From Variovorax paradoxus (GTDB lineage: Bacteria > Pseudomonadota > Gammaproteobacteria > Burkholderiales > Burkholderiaceae_C), in contig CP063168.1 of the NCBI GenBank assembly GCA_016806145.1, forward strand, positions 1 through 64,000: a stretch of DNA of 64,000 bases, written 5' to 3'. This document shows positions 18,374-27,243 of this stretch, piece by piece. A program made the translations under genes and the position numbers. The notes under the pieces were generated by a model that was given only the letters and a program-made list of their open reading frames with translations, was not told the DNA's origin and made no database searches. The first letter of the stretch is position 1, and each line of letters opens with the position of its first letter.

Positions 18374-19141
18374 ATGCGCGTGAAGAAACCGACCAAAACT
18401 TCGGCCCCGCTCAGGCTGGTTCGCCCCGCGCCACAACTGGCTCCAGTGGAGCGCGATCTCGTGAACGAGAAGATCTATGTGCAGCTGAGCGAGGCGTTGC
18501 GTCGTGGAGACTTCGAGGCAGGACAAGCGCTGTCGTTACGCACGCTCGCGGCGACTTTCGAAGTGAGCTTGATGCCGGTGCGTGATGCAGTTGCGCGGTT
18601 GGTGAACGAAGGGGTGTTGGAGACGCTGGCCAACCGCACAGTCCGCGTGCCGCTGCTGACCATCGAGCAGTACGAAGGACTGACCGAGGCGCGCATCGCG
18701 GTCGAGGGGCATGCGGCCTACCTTGCTGCCAAACGCATCGACGAGGCAGGCCTGAGCGCGTTGATGGAGGCCAACAAGCGCCTCATGCGCGCGGCCAAGC
18801 GCGCGGACCACGCGTCGATCATGGAGGCCAACGAGGACGTCCACTTCAGTGTCTATCGCGCCGCCAAGTCACCGAAGCTATTGCAGGTGATCAGCAATCT
18901 CTGGAAACAGAGCGGCCCCTACCTGGCAACGATCGAGAACGCCATGGCGTCGAATACCGCGATGCGTGGGCACGACTTTGGCGCCGCCCAGCACAACAAC
19001 ATCTATGACGCGCTTAGGGCGCGCGACGCAGAACTGGCGCGAAAGACGCTCGTTGACGATATCGAGGGCTTCGCCCAGATCTACAAACAACTTTTCCCCG
19101 CTCACGACGTGCGGGTTAGCGCGGGTCCGTCGGAAGACTGA
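18374..19141 (+). CDS. GntR family regulator, FadR/FCD subfamily
   Basis: A 255-residue protein. The winged helix-turn-helix spans about residues 30-95 (LSEALRRGDFEAGQALSLRT, FEVSLMPVRDAVARLVNEGV). An all-helical FCD ligand domain follows (ARIAVEGHAAYLAA, NEDVHFSVYRAAKSPKLLQV, HNNIYDALRARD), with the His and Asp/Asn positions that bind metal in this group. FCD regulators sense organic acids. The gene begins a plus-strand operon with an SDR, two hydrolases and a transporter and is divergent from hyuA, so it may control both. Confidence 0.92.
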   Translation: MRVKKPTKTSAPLRLVRPAPQLAPVERDLVNEKIYVQLSEALRRGDFEAGQALSLRTLAATFEVSLMPVRDAVARLVNEGVLETLANRTVRVPLLTIEQYEGLTEARIAVEGHAAYLAAKRIDEAGLSALMEANKRLMRAAKRADHASIMEANEDVHFSVYRAAKSPKLLQVISNLWKQSGPYLATIENAMASNTAMRGHDFGAAQHNNIYDALRARDAELARKTLVDDIEGFAQIYKQLFPAHDVRVSAGPSED

Positions 19142-19175
19142 GCCATCCATCCATTGCTTCAGAGGAAAGGAAAAC

Positions 19176-19952
19176 ATGAGTTTTAAGAACAGAGTCGCCC
19201 TGATCACCGGAGGGTCGCAGGGGATCGGCGAAGCCGTTGGCGTCGCGCTGGCAAGCCAGGGGTGTGCAGTAGCCGTCGCCAGCTCGGGAAGCCTCGAAAA
19301 AGCGAAGGCTGTGGCTGACCGCTTGGGCAATGGCGCGCGCGGCTATGCCGCTGACGTGCGAGTACCAACGCAAGTCAACTCGCTAGCCGCGGATGTCAAG
19401 CGAGACATGGGAAAGATCGACATCCTCGTAAATTGCGCTGGCGTCTTCTTCCCGACGCCGATCGGTGAAACCGCGCCCGAGGACTTCGACCGCATGGTCG
19501 ACATAAATCTGAAAGGCACTTGGAACTCGATCAGTGCCGTCACGCCGTATATGAAGGCCCAACGGTACGGAAAGATTGTCAATATCGCTTCAGTATGCGG
19601 CGTGATGGGGTTCGGATCGTTCGCAGCATACTGCGCTACGAAGGCGGCAATCATCATGATGACGAAGACGCTTGTGTTCGAGCTGGCCCCGCACAACATC
19701 AACATCAATGCGATCGGACCAGGCAATACGGCGACGCCGATCAACGAATACATCCGTAGCGACTCGGCGTACAAAGGCGTACTCGCCGAGATCGTGGCGA
19801 GCACTCCAAGCGGAAAGGCATATTCTGACGCTTCCGAGATTGCCAGCATCGCGCTGTTCCTTGCGTCGGACGCATCGCGCGCGATGCATGGCAGCTTCAT
19901 CCTTGCGGACGAAGGATATTCGGCCGGCGCGGACTTCTCCGCTGAGGCGTGA
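19176..19952 (+). CDS. SDR family oxidoreductase
   Basis: A 258-residue classical short-chain dehydrogenase: TGGSQGIGEAVG cofactor loop, VNCAGVFFP, and a complete active site in IASVCGVMGFGSFAAYCATK (Ser, Tyr, Lys). It probably oxidises or reduces a hydroxyl/keto group with NAD(P). The ATG at 19176 follows AGAGGAAAGG. It lies 34 bases after gntR and its stop almost touches the hydrolase start. The gamma carbon chemistry of its substrate is unknown; a hydroxy compound that becomes a diketone for the neighbouring C-C hydrolases is one possibility. Confidence 0.9.
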   Translation: MSFKNRVALITGGSQGIGEAVGVALASQGCAVAVASSGSLEKAKAVADRLGNGARGYAADVRVPTQVNSLAADVKRDMGKIDILVNCAGVFFPTPIGETAPEDFDRMVDINLKGTWNSISAVTPYMKAQRYGKIVNIASVCGVMGFGSFAAYCATKAAIIMMTKTLVFELAPHNININAIGPGNTATPINEYIRSDSAYKGVLAEIVASTPSGKAYSDASEIASIALFLASDASRAMHGSFILADEGYSAGADFSAEA

Positions 19953-19963
19953 GGGATCGAGCG

Positions 19964-21160
19964 ATGCAGCTCTCTACAGATCTATCGCATCACTTCGAGT
20001 TGCTGCGCATGCTTGGCCATGCGTACTACGGAGGCACGGATGTTCAGGAAGTGCTCGATGTCGCGAGCGCGGTCAAGCCCGGGGATGACGAGGGCTGGCA
20101 TGCCGAGTGGTCAAGGCTTGGCGATCGCGTGCGTGCGAGCGCTGACCTTTCGCTCTCGCGTGGTCATCGACTTAGTGCTGCCAAGGCTTACTTGCGTGCG
20201 TCGATGTACTACTTCATGTGCGACTTCTATTTGCACGCCAATCCTGAAGATCCCCGTATCGTTGCCGCTGGTCGGGCAAGCCGCACCTGCTTCATTGCGG
20301 GTACGGCGACGGGACCCTACGCGGTTGAGCGAGTCGAGATCCCATACGAGCAGACTTCGCTGCCTGCCTACGTTATAAAACGCAAGGGCGCTACTGGTCC
20401 ACGCCCGACGCTCATCGTCCATTCCGGCTTCGACGGCACCAAGGAAGAGATCGCGATCTGGCCGGGCATGGCCGCCGTCGAGCGTGGCTACACGGTCATC
20501 GCCTTCGAAGGACCCGGACAAGGCGAAGTGATCCGAGAGCGCAAGCTCACATTCCGCCCTGACTGGAACTGCGTGGTCACGCCGATTGTTGACTATGCGT
20601 TGCAGCGCGCCGATGTGGACGGTGCGCGCATGGCGCTGATGGGCATAAGTCTCGGTGGCCTGCTCGCACCTCTGGCGGCAGCCAAGGAACACCGACTGAG
20701 GGCATTGATTGCCAACGGTGGTGTCAACGACTACCACGCCATCGTGTCGGCTCGCATACCTCCGGATCTGCTTGGTGATCCTTCGCGGCTCGAGACCGCT
20801 CTCAAGGAGAGTCAGCGGACGAATACGCTCGCTCGCTGGGGCTTCAACCACGGACGCATGGTTTTTGGTGCGACCGATGCGCTTGACTACTTAGAAAAGA
20901 CGCGTCACTTCAGAGCCGCGGATGCTGAACAAATCCGCTGCGAGACTTTGATTCTGGACGCTGACCACGAGGGATTCTTCGCGGGACAGCCCCGAGCGCT
21001 GTATGACCGGCTCACGTGCAGGAAAACCTATATGAACCTCACGAACGCCGAGTCTGCAGGAGCCCATTGCCAGGCTGGCGCTGAAGGCGTCGGCGGGCAA
21101 CGGATTTTTGATTGGCTGGACGAAGCCATGCAAGTCGGCAATGACCAAGGAGATCAATGA
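19964..21160 (+). CDS. Alpha/beta hydrolase related to 2,6-dihydropseudooxynicotine hydrolase
   Basis: A 398-residue protein with an N-terminal helical cap and an alpha/beta-hydrolase core. The nucleophile Ser is in GISLGG (S229), the acid in ILDADHE (D332 or D334) and the His in AGAHCQAG (H368). The long helical N-terminal part with SMYYFMCDFYLHANPED is typical of the C-C-bond hydrolase branch that contains nicotine-pathway 2,6-dihydropseudooxynicotine hydrolase. ATG 19964 follows a GAGGG site; a GTG at 19949 overlapping the SDR stop is an alternative. It overlaps by one base the next, paralogous hydrolase. Confidence 0.85.
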   Translation: MQLSTDLSHHFELLRMLGHAYYGGTDVQEVLDVASAVKPGDDEGWHAEWSRLGDRVRASADLSLSRGHRLSAAKAYLRASMYYFMCDFYLHANPEDPRIVAAGRASRTCFIAGTATGPYAVERVEIPYEQTSLPAYVIKRKGATGPRPTLIVHSGFDGTKEEIAIWPGMAAVERGYTVIAFEGPGQGEVIRERKLTFRPDWNCVVTPIVDYALQRADVDGARMALMGISLGGLLAPLAAAKEHRLRALIANGGVNDYHAIVSARIPPDLLGDPSRLETALKESQRTNTLARWGFNHGRMVFGATDALDYLEKTRHFRAADAEQIRCETLILDADHEGFFAGQPRALYDRLTCRKTYMNLTNAESAGAHCQAGAEGVGGQRIFDWLDEAMQVGNDQGDQ

Positions 21161-22359
21161 TGAGCAAGCAGATTGAACCCGCGCGCTATGAACCGGACGG
21201 CTGGAAGCAGTGGCCGGGCGAGGATGAGTTGAGTTTCCAGTTCGTGCGCGTCCTGGCGGCCGCACAAGAGAACGCCAGCACCATCAGCGAATGTTTCCAA
21301 GCCGCTAGCCGGATGGTACCGGGTGACGTGGAAAGTTGGTATACGCAGTGGCAGCGTCTGGGAAAGACGAGCGAAGGTAGGGCAGACGCGGCGCACGCCG
21401 CCGGGCACCTGGCGACGGCTCAAAACAACTGGTTGCGAGCAGCGAACTACTATCGCTCTTCGGAGTTCTATTTGATGGGGCACGATCCGCGACGGCTGCA
21501 GGCCTTCGACGCCGTCGAACGCTGCTCGCACCAAGTGCTTAAGCTGATGAACCCGATCGGCGAGATTGTGAAGATTCCGTACGAGAACGGTGCTCACCTC
21601 GATGCATACTTCCTACGTGCACCGCAGTCCGACGAAAAGACTCCCGTGGTGATATGTCATGGGGGTCTCGATGAATACAAGGACGAACTGCTACACGAGA
21701 TCACCCGCCATGCCTTTGCCCGTGGTTTATCCCTCCTGCTGGTGGACATGCCGGGCCAGGGTGGGACGTTGCGTCGTCAAAAGATCGTCAACCGGCATGA
21801 CACGGAGGTTCCGATCGGTCATTGCATCGACTGGCTGCTCGCTCGTGGGGACGTGGACCCGAAGCGCATAGCCCTGTATGGCGCGAGTCTGGGGGGCTAC
21901 TACGCGCCACGTGCGGCAGCATTTGAGCACCGACTTGCCGCGTGCGTCGCAGATTGCGTGATCTTCGAAATGGATTTTGCTCCACGTATGAGCAAGCCGG
22001 ACGCGCTGATCTGGCGCCATCTCAAATGGGTATTTGGCAAAGACGACATGCAAGGCGTGGTCGATAAGGCCAAACAGTTCAGTCTTTCGCAGGTCATTGG
22101 AAACATCAAGTGTCCTTTCTTGATCGTCCATGGCGAACTTGACTTCGCGGGAACGGATCACGCGCATAAGGCGTATGAAGCTGCGAAGAAAGGCGGGGTC
22201 GACGTCGACATCAAGTGGTTCGATGCTGAAGAGACGGGTGCGTCGCACTGTCAGATCGACAACCTGACGTTGGGCATGGAGTACGTCTGCGACTGGCTGG
22301 CCAAGAAGCTGGGAGTGGACGAGGCTGTGGTGCGCAAGGCCACGCCGAAGCTCGCCTGA
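21160..22359 (+). CDS. Second alpha/beta hydrolase of the pseudooxynicotine hydrolase type
   Basis: A 399-residue paralogue of the preceding protein with the same layout: helical N-terminal region (RAANYYRSSEFYLMGHDP), Ser nucleophile in GASLGG (S243), Asp in VHGELDFAG, and His in GASHCQI (H363). Start ATG 21160 is preferred over the ATG one codon earlier because AAGGAG lies 7 bases upstream. The two proteins are clearly divergent, so they may form a hetero-oligomer or act on successive or related substrates. It is translationally coupled to the first hydrolase. Confidence 0.85.
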   Translation: MSKQIEPARYEPDGWKQWPGEDELSFQFVRVLAAAQENASTISECFQAASRMVPGDVESWYTQWQRLGKTSEGRADAAHAAGHLATAQNNWLRAANYYRSSEFYLMGHDPRRLQAFDAVERCSHQVLKLMNPIGEIVKIPYENGAHLDAYFLRAPQSDEKTPVVICHGGLDEYKDELLHEITRHAFARGLSLLLVDMPGQGGTLRRQKIVNRHDTEVPIGHCIDWLLARGDVDPKRIALYGASLGGYYAPRAAAFEHRLAACVADCVIFEMDFAPRMSKPDALIWRHLKWVFGKDDMQGVVDKAKQFSLSQVIGNIKCPFLIVHGELDFAGTDHAHKAYEAAKKGGVDVDIKWFDAEETGASHCQIDNLTLGMEYVCDWLAKKLGVDEAVVRKATPKLA

Positions 22360-22409
22360 TCGGGCGCCCGCGGCTTTCCTTTCCAACTTTCATTTTGATT
22401 GGGGTTCTC

Positions 22410-23408
22410 ATGATCAGCAGGAAGTCTCCGGTTCATGCGCTATGCGCGTTCGTGTCGGCAGCCCTCGCCATGGTGGCTGGCGTGTTGGCAATGGCGGTTC
22501 CCGCGCTAGCGGCGGACTATCCGGTCAAGCCCATCAAGATGGTCATTCCATATCCGCCGGGCGCGCCGGATGCCTTCGGGCGTCTCTTTTCGGAGCGATT
22601 GAGCAAGGGCATCGGGCAGCCGGTGATCGTGGAAAACAAGGCGGGCGCGGGCGGCGGTGTTGGTGCGCAGGCGGTAGCGCGATCAGCGCCGGATGGCTAT
22701 AGCCTGCTATTCAGCGGCGGCAGCCTATTCCTTGTGAATCCGTATGTTTACAAGAACATCATCTACGAGCGTGCGCAGTTCGCTCCAATTTCGGTGATCG
22801 CCGAAGTGCCGTTCGTGGTACTGGCCCGCAAAGATTTGCCGGCGAACAACCTCAAGGAGCTGGCCGCACTGATGAAGAAGGAGCCAGGCAAGCTTCGATA
22901 TGGCAACTCAAGCTTGGGCAGTCAGTTTCATATGTTCTGGGCGCAGTTCGCAGCGCTTGAAGGAGTGAAGGAGACGCAGGTGATGCTCGGAGGCTCTGGG
23001 TTGTTGCCCGCGATTCTGAACGGTGACGTGGATATTACTGTGCTTACCCCCGGGGCGGTGATGCAGTACCTTCAGACAGGGCAAATGAAAGCGCTCGCAA
23101 TCACGAGTGGCTTCGCAATCCCGGCCCTCTCGTCCGTTCAAACGGTGACGCAGGCTGGCTATCCGACTCTAGAAAATGTGGCGGACTATTTCTTGATGGC
23201 GCCGAAAGGCACGCCAAAGCCGGTGATCGATAGACTGATGCAGGAAGTCAATACGATGTCTGCGGACCCCACCTATACCGGTCGCCTGGCTGATTTCTAT
23301 GCAAAGCCCGGCCGAACCAGAAGTCCAGACGAATTCAGTCAGCTGCTCGACTCGAAGACGAAGGAATGGGGGGAGATCGTCAAGAAGTCCGGTGTGACCA
23401 TCGAATAA
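22410..23408 (+). CDS. Bug-family tripartite tricarboxylate transporter substrate-binding protein
   Basis: A 332-residue periplasmic solute receptor. An N-terminal signal peptide (SAALAMVAGVLAMAVPALAA) is followed by IKMVIPYPPGAPDAFGR, IGQPVIVENKAGAGGGVGA and PDGYSLLF, the Bug/TctC hallmark. Bug proteins bind carboxylates and other small anions. Usually an Asp or Gly follows the GG of the binding loop; here the loop reads PPGAPDAF, which may alter specificity. The membrane subunits follow directly, so this is the dedicated receptor of a complete system. Confidence 0.9.
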   Translation: MISRKSPVHALCAFVSAALAMVAGVLAMAVPALAADYPVKPIKMVIPYPPGAPDAFGRLFSERLSKGIGQPVIVENKAGAGGGVGAQAVARSAPDGYSLLFSGGSLFLVNPYVYKNIIYERAQFAPISVIAEVPFVVLARKDLPANNLKELAALMKKEPGKLRYGNSSLGSQFHMFWAQFAALEGVKETQVMLGGSGLLPAILNGDVDITVLTPGAVMQYLQTGQMKALAITSGFAIPALSSVQTVTQAGYPTLENVADYFLMAPKGTPKPVIDRLMQEVNTMSADPTYTGRLADFYAKPGRTRSPDEFSQLLDSKTKEWGEIVKKSGVTIE

Positions 23409-23416
23409 GGCCTGAC

Positions 23417-23872
23417 ATGGGACATCCTTCTATAGGAACGGACCGCGCCGCCGGCATTCTCTTCCTGGTGGTCGGTGCGGCCGGCCTTTGGTTCGGGCGC
23501 GATCTAGCATTCGGAGCCCTGACAAATATCGGCCCAGGTTTCCTGCCTAAGATTTGCGGGTGGGGGCTTTTTGCGATCGGGGTCTACAAGCTGCTTCTCA
23601 GCTTTTTGCACGAGGACGACTCTATTGGTACCTTACTCCCCAGACCGATGTTGCTCGTTGCGGGAGCCTTTGTGGTCTTTGGCGCGTTGATCGAGCGTGC
23701 CGGGCTGGTGATTGCGATAGCGGCTATGTTGGTCGCCGTGGAGTTTGCGGGTTCGCATGCCAAGTCAGTGCGCGCGCTACTGATTCTGGTGGTCGCATTG
23801 ACAGCATTCTCGCTCGTGGTGTTCCGGTATGTGCTAGGCATCCCCCTGGAGATTTTTACCTCATGGAACTGA
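23417..23872 (+). CDS. tctB: Tripartite tricarboxylate transporter small membrane subunit (TctB)
   Basis: A 151-residue membrane protein with four hydrophobic segments (AAGILFLVVGAAGLWFG, WGLFAIGVYKLLLSF, MLLVAGAFVVFGALI, LLILVVALTAFSLVVF). Size and position between receptor and TctA fit TctB. It starts 8 bases after the receptor stop and overlaps the tctA start by 10 bases. Confidence 0.88.
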   Translation: MGHPSIGTDRAAGILFLVVGAAGLWFGRDLAFGALTNIGPGFLPKICGWGLFAIGVYKLLLSFLHEDDSIGTLLPRPMLLVAGAFVVFGALIERAGLVIAIAAMLVAVEFAGSHAKSVRALLILVVALTAFSLVVFRYVLGIPLEIFTSWN

Positions 23873-25368
23873 TCGATCACCTCATGCTAGGGTTTGGCAC
23901 AGCCCTGGGTTGGAAGAATCTGGTCTTCTGCTTCGTCGGCGCGCTGCTAGGAACACTCATAGGCGTGCTGCCGGGTGTAGGGCCGCTCGTGACGATTGCA
24001 ATGCTGCTGCCGTTTACCTATACCCTAGGGCCAACGACCGCCATGATCATGCTCGCGGGTATCTTCTACGGAGCGCAATATGGAGGTTCAACCACGGCAA
24101 TTTTGATGCGCATGCCGGGTGAGGCGACGTCGATCATGACGTCCCTGGACGGATACCAGATGGCAAGGCAAGGCAAGGGCGGTACGGCGTTGGCGGTAGC
24201 AGCGATCGGCTCGTTCATTGCGGGCACGTTGGCCACGTTGGTGATAGCGGTGCTGGGACCGTCGCTTGGGAGGCTGGCGATCGCATTCGGGCCTCCGGAG
24301 TATTTCGCCTTGATGGTGCTCGGCATTCTCTCTTGCCTATTGTTTACGGGCAGTTCGCCGGTCAATGGAGTCGCGGCCATTCTGCTTGGCATTGGCTTGG
24401 CGGTAATCGGCGTGGATCAGACGACCGGTGCCTTGCGATATACCTTCGGACTGCCGGAGTTGACGGACGGTATCGGGTTCGTGCCTTTGGCGATCGGTAT
24501 GTTTGGGCTGCTGGAAGTGGCAAAGACGCTGACCGATCCGGAACCGATGGAACCTGTCACGGAGGAGATCGGCGGGCTGGTGCTCAATCAAGAGGAGTGG
24601 AAGAGGTCGCTTCCGGCTATCTTGCGTGGGACGGTGATTGGAACGGTGCTTGGTGTACTTCCTGGAGGCGGGTTGATCACGTCTCCTTTTGCGTCTTATA
24701 TCGTGGAAAAGAAGCTCGCGAGGGACCCATCACGCTTCGGAAGGGGGGCGATCGAAGGTGTAGCGGGTCCGGAGTCGGCGAACAACGCGGCTGCCCAGAC
24801 GTCGTTCATCCCGTTGCTCTCTCTTGGGATTCCGTCGAATGCCGTGATGGCGCTAATGATCGGCGCACTGATGGTGCAGGGAATTACCCCGGGACCGACG
24901 ACGTTCTCCAGCAAGCCCGACCTTTTTTGGGGATTGATAGCCAGCATGTGGATCGGCAATCTCATGCTGGTAATCCTCAATCTTCCCCTTGTCGGAATGT
25001 GGGCGAAGCTGGCTCGCATGCCGTACCGTTGGTTGCTGCCGATCATCGTGTTGTGCAGCGCGGTAGGCGCCTACAGCGTCAGCAACGCTACATTCGACGT
25101 CTATGCAACAGCGGTGTTCGGAGTGCTCGGCTACCTTCTTTGGAAGATCCGGTGCGATGCCACGCCTTTGGTGATGGCGTATGTACTTGGCGGACCGCTG
25201 GAGCAGAATCTTCGTGCATCGCTCAGCATCGCCGGTGGCTCGCCGACGGTGTTCGTGTCGAGACCAATCAGCGCCGTCCTGCTGGGTCTAGCAGTTCTTT
25301 TGCTGCTGGCTCCTATGTTCAAGCTCTTGGTGCGGAAGCGGGATTCCGCATCGCAGGCGCATGTCTGA
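23863..25368 (+). CDS. tctA: Tripartite tricarboxylate transporter large membrane subunit (TctA)
   Basis: A 501-residue, highly hydrophobic protein with about 11-12 membrane segments. GVLPGVGPLVTIAMLLPFTY and IFYGAQYGGSTTAILMRMPG near the N-terminus, and the repeat-like GVLPGGGLITSPFASY with SLGIPSNAVMALMIGALM in the second half, are the TctA signature. It forms the ion-coupled transport channel fed by the Bug receptor. The start overlaps tctB by 10 bases. The system probably imports an organic acid or its degradation precursor handled by the neighbouring hydrolases. Confidence 0.92.
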   Translation: MELIDHLMLGFGTALGWKNLVFCFVGALLGTLIGVLPGVGPLVTIAMLLPFTYTLGPTTAMIMLAGIFYGAQYGGSTTAILMRMPGEATSIMTSLDGYQMARQGKGGTALAVAAIGSFIAGTLATLVIAVLGPSLGRLAIAFGPPEYFALMVLGILSCLLFTGSSPVNGVAAILLGIGLAVIGVDQTTGALRYTFGLPELTDGIGFVPLAIGMFGLLEVAKTLTDPEPMEPVTEEIGGLVLNQEEWKRSLPAILRGTVIGTVLGVLPGGGLITSPFASYIVEKKLARDPSRFGRGAIEGVAGPESANNAAAQTSFIPLLSLGIPSNAVMALMIGALMVQGITPGPTTFSSKPDLFWGLIASMWIGNLMLVILNLPLVGMWAKLARMPYRWLLPIIVLCSAVGAYSVSNATFDVYATAVFGVLGYLLWKIRCDATPLVMAYVLGGPLEQNLRASLSIAGGSPTVFVSRPISAVLLGLAVLLLLAPMFKLLVRKRDSASQAHV

Positions 25369-25380
25369 AAGGCGCGAGAA

Positions 25381-26358
25381 GTGAAGGCTGTTGTCAGTCG
25401 ACCCGGGTCCTCATCATTGAGCGTGAGAGAAGTCGAGACTCCGCAGATGGGCCCTCACGACGTGATGATCGAGGTGGCTGCGGCGGGTGTCACAGTGGCG
25501 GACATCCTGCTGCGAAAAGGGCTCTATCCAATTGGTGAAAGCGAAACTGCCATTCCGGGATTGGAAGTCGCAGGTGTAGTCAGGAGAATCGGCCGTGAAG
25601 TTACGTCGTGGCGTCCTGGTGATCCCATTTGCAGCATCGTTTCAGGCGGTGGCTATGCCGAACTAGCGATAGTGCCCGCTGAGCACTGCTTGCCGGTACC
25701 TTCGCATTGGTCGATGACAGATGCTGCGTCTGCCGTCGGACCGATCTGCACAGCGTGGTTCAATGTCGCAATGTTGGGGAGGCTGGCGGTCGGTGAAAGT
25801 CTATTGGTGCACGGGGGCAGCGGAGGTGTCGGGTCCTGGGCAGTGCAGATCTTCGGGGCGCGAGGCCACCCTATCTACGCCACCGCCGGCGGTGCAGCGC
25901 GCTGCGAACGAATAGAAGCCTTAGGCGCCACGCGTTGTTTTGACCACCAAGTTGGAGCCTTCGACAAGGCGCTGTTTGCAACGACCGAGAATCAGGGCGT
26001 CGACGTAGTACTGGATATCTTGGGCGCGCAAGCGCTTGAGGCCAACCTCCGCGTGTTGAAAGAGGGGGGACGGCTGGTTGGTATCGCTACGCAACAGGGA
26101 GCAAAAGCTAGCGTAGATCTCTGGACTCTCTATCGGCGTAGACTCTCCCTCACGGGGTCTGCGTTGCGTGCGCAGACCCGCCGTACGAAGAAGGAGATTG
26201 TTGCGGCGGTTCTCGCGAACGTGTGGCCTGTGATCCTGCAGCGCAGAATTGCGTCGGTCGTGGATTCCGTGTACCCCTTTGATCAGGCCGTTGAGGCGCA
26301 GGACCGACTGGAGCGCGGAGGTAATTTCGGCAAGGTTGTCTTGCAGATTAAGGAGTGA
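25381..26358 (+). CDS. Zinc-independent MDR alcohol dehydrogenase/quinone oxidoreductase
   Basis: A 325-residue medium-chain reductase starting at a GTG 12 bases after tctA. It has the N-terminal catalytic fold (VTVADILLRKGLYP), then the NADPH-binding motif VHGGSGGVGSWAVQIFGARG and the C-terminal LERGGNFGKVVLQIKE. The zinc-binding Cys/His set of alcohol dehydrogenases is absent, so it belongs to the quinone oxidoreductase/enoyl reductase branch. It may reduce an enone or quinone intermediate of the pathway. Confidence 0.87.
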   Translation: MKAVVSRPGSSSLSVREVETPQMGPHDVMIEVAAAGVTVADILLRKGLYPIGESETAIPGLEVAGVVRRIGREVTSWRPGDPICSIVSGGGYAELAIVPAEHCLPVPSHWSMTDAASAVGPICTAWFNVAMLGRLAVGESLLVHGGSGGVGSWAVQIFGARGHPIYATAGGAARCERIEALGATRCFDHQVGAFDKALFATTENQGVDVVLDILGAQALEANLRVLKEGGRLVGIATQQGAKASVDLWTLYRRRLSLTGSALRAQTRRTKKEIVAAVLANVWPVILQRRIASVVDSVYPFDQAVEAQDRLERGGNFGKVVLQIKE

Positions 26359-26366
26359 AGCACTCT

Positions 26367-26801
26367 ATGAGGGTTGATGGACGTTGTCATTGCGGAGCGG
26401 TGGAGTTTTCTGCGGATATCGCAGTCGAGCGTGTCATGGTCTGCCACTGCCTGGACTGCCAGGTCCTGTCCGGCGCTCCTTACCGAGCGATCGTGCCAGC
26501 CTTGACGAATAGCTTCTCGCTAGATGGTGCGGTCCAAAATTACGTGAAGGTTGCTGATAGCGGGAGACGGCGGGCGCAGGCATTTTGTCCTCGATGCGCC
26601 ACGCACTTATGGTCTGCTGAAGAAAGGTATCCCCAAGTATTGATCCTTCGAGTCGGCTGCCTTTCGCAGCGAGCTCAGTTGTTGCCTCGATTGCAGATTT
26701 GGCGGCGATCCGCGCTGGCTTGGACCAATGAACTCGCATGCATCCCGTCGACGCAGGAGCAAGCGGGCGTGCTCCTCCCAGACGTACGCGAGTGCGGATA
26801 G
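26367..26801 (+). CDS. GFA family zinc-binding protein
   Basis: A 144-residue GFA (glutathione-dependent formaldehyde-activating-like) protein. Zinc-binding cysteines are seen in GRCHCGAVEF, VCHCLDCQVLSG and AFCPRCATHLW, and RVGCLSQRAQLLPRLQIWRRSALAW is the usual C-terminal part. The ATG at 26367 is used; a GTG at 26355 overlapping the MDR stop is an alternative. Most GFA proteins have no proven reaction. It ends the operon that began with gntR. Confidence 0.82.
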   Translation: MRVDGRCHCGAVEFSADIAVERVMVCHCLDCQVLSGAPYRAIVPALTNSFSLDGAVQNYVKVADSGRRRAQAFCPRCATHLWSAEERYPQVLILRVGCLSQRAQLLPRLQIWRRSALAWTNELACIPSTQEQAGVLLPDVRECG

Positions 26802-27243
26802 CGGTGCTCTCGATCCTGACGTCTCTCTGAACCAGGGGATGACGTAGCTGCAAGCGGCTAGATCGAGGTTCTCCGGCAAAGAATTGCCGTTGGGGCGGTC
26901 GCAGAAAAAACCGGTTGGCTGTTGATCCAAGCCGATCGCTGCGCCTGCTCCGGTTGGACAGTGCGGCTATCGAGAATGACTGATGCTAATTTCGAGTGCA
27001 GGGACCTCTAGCGCCAAAGCACGCCTTGTGTCCCCGCGCTCGGTTTGCATGATTGCTTTTGTGTCTGCATTGTTGGCGCTCCGCACCGGTATGTGGTCGA
27101 TTGTGGCGTCGCCATCCACGGTAGCCACTTGCCATCGATTTGATCGCCAGTCGGATAGCAGATGCCCAATTTCATTGCAGCTGCGGGCGAAGCAGCGGCC
27201 CCTTCGGTGCTGATTACATTCAAAGACACGCGATAGGCCAACA
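26802..27243. other. Gene-poor gap
   Basis: About 440 bases between converging transcription units. A reverse-strand frame of 78 codons (27008-27244, GTG start overlapping the NmrA-like stop) is open but resembles no family I know. No terminator or repeat was recognised. Confidence 0.4.
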
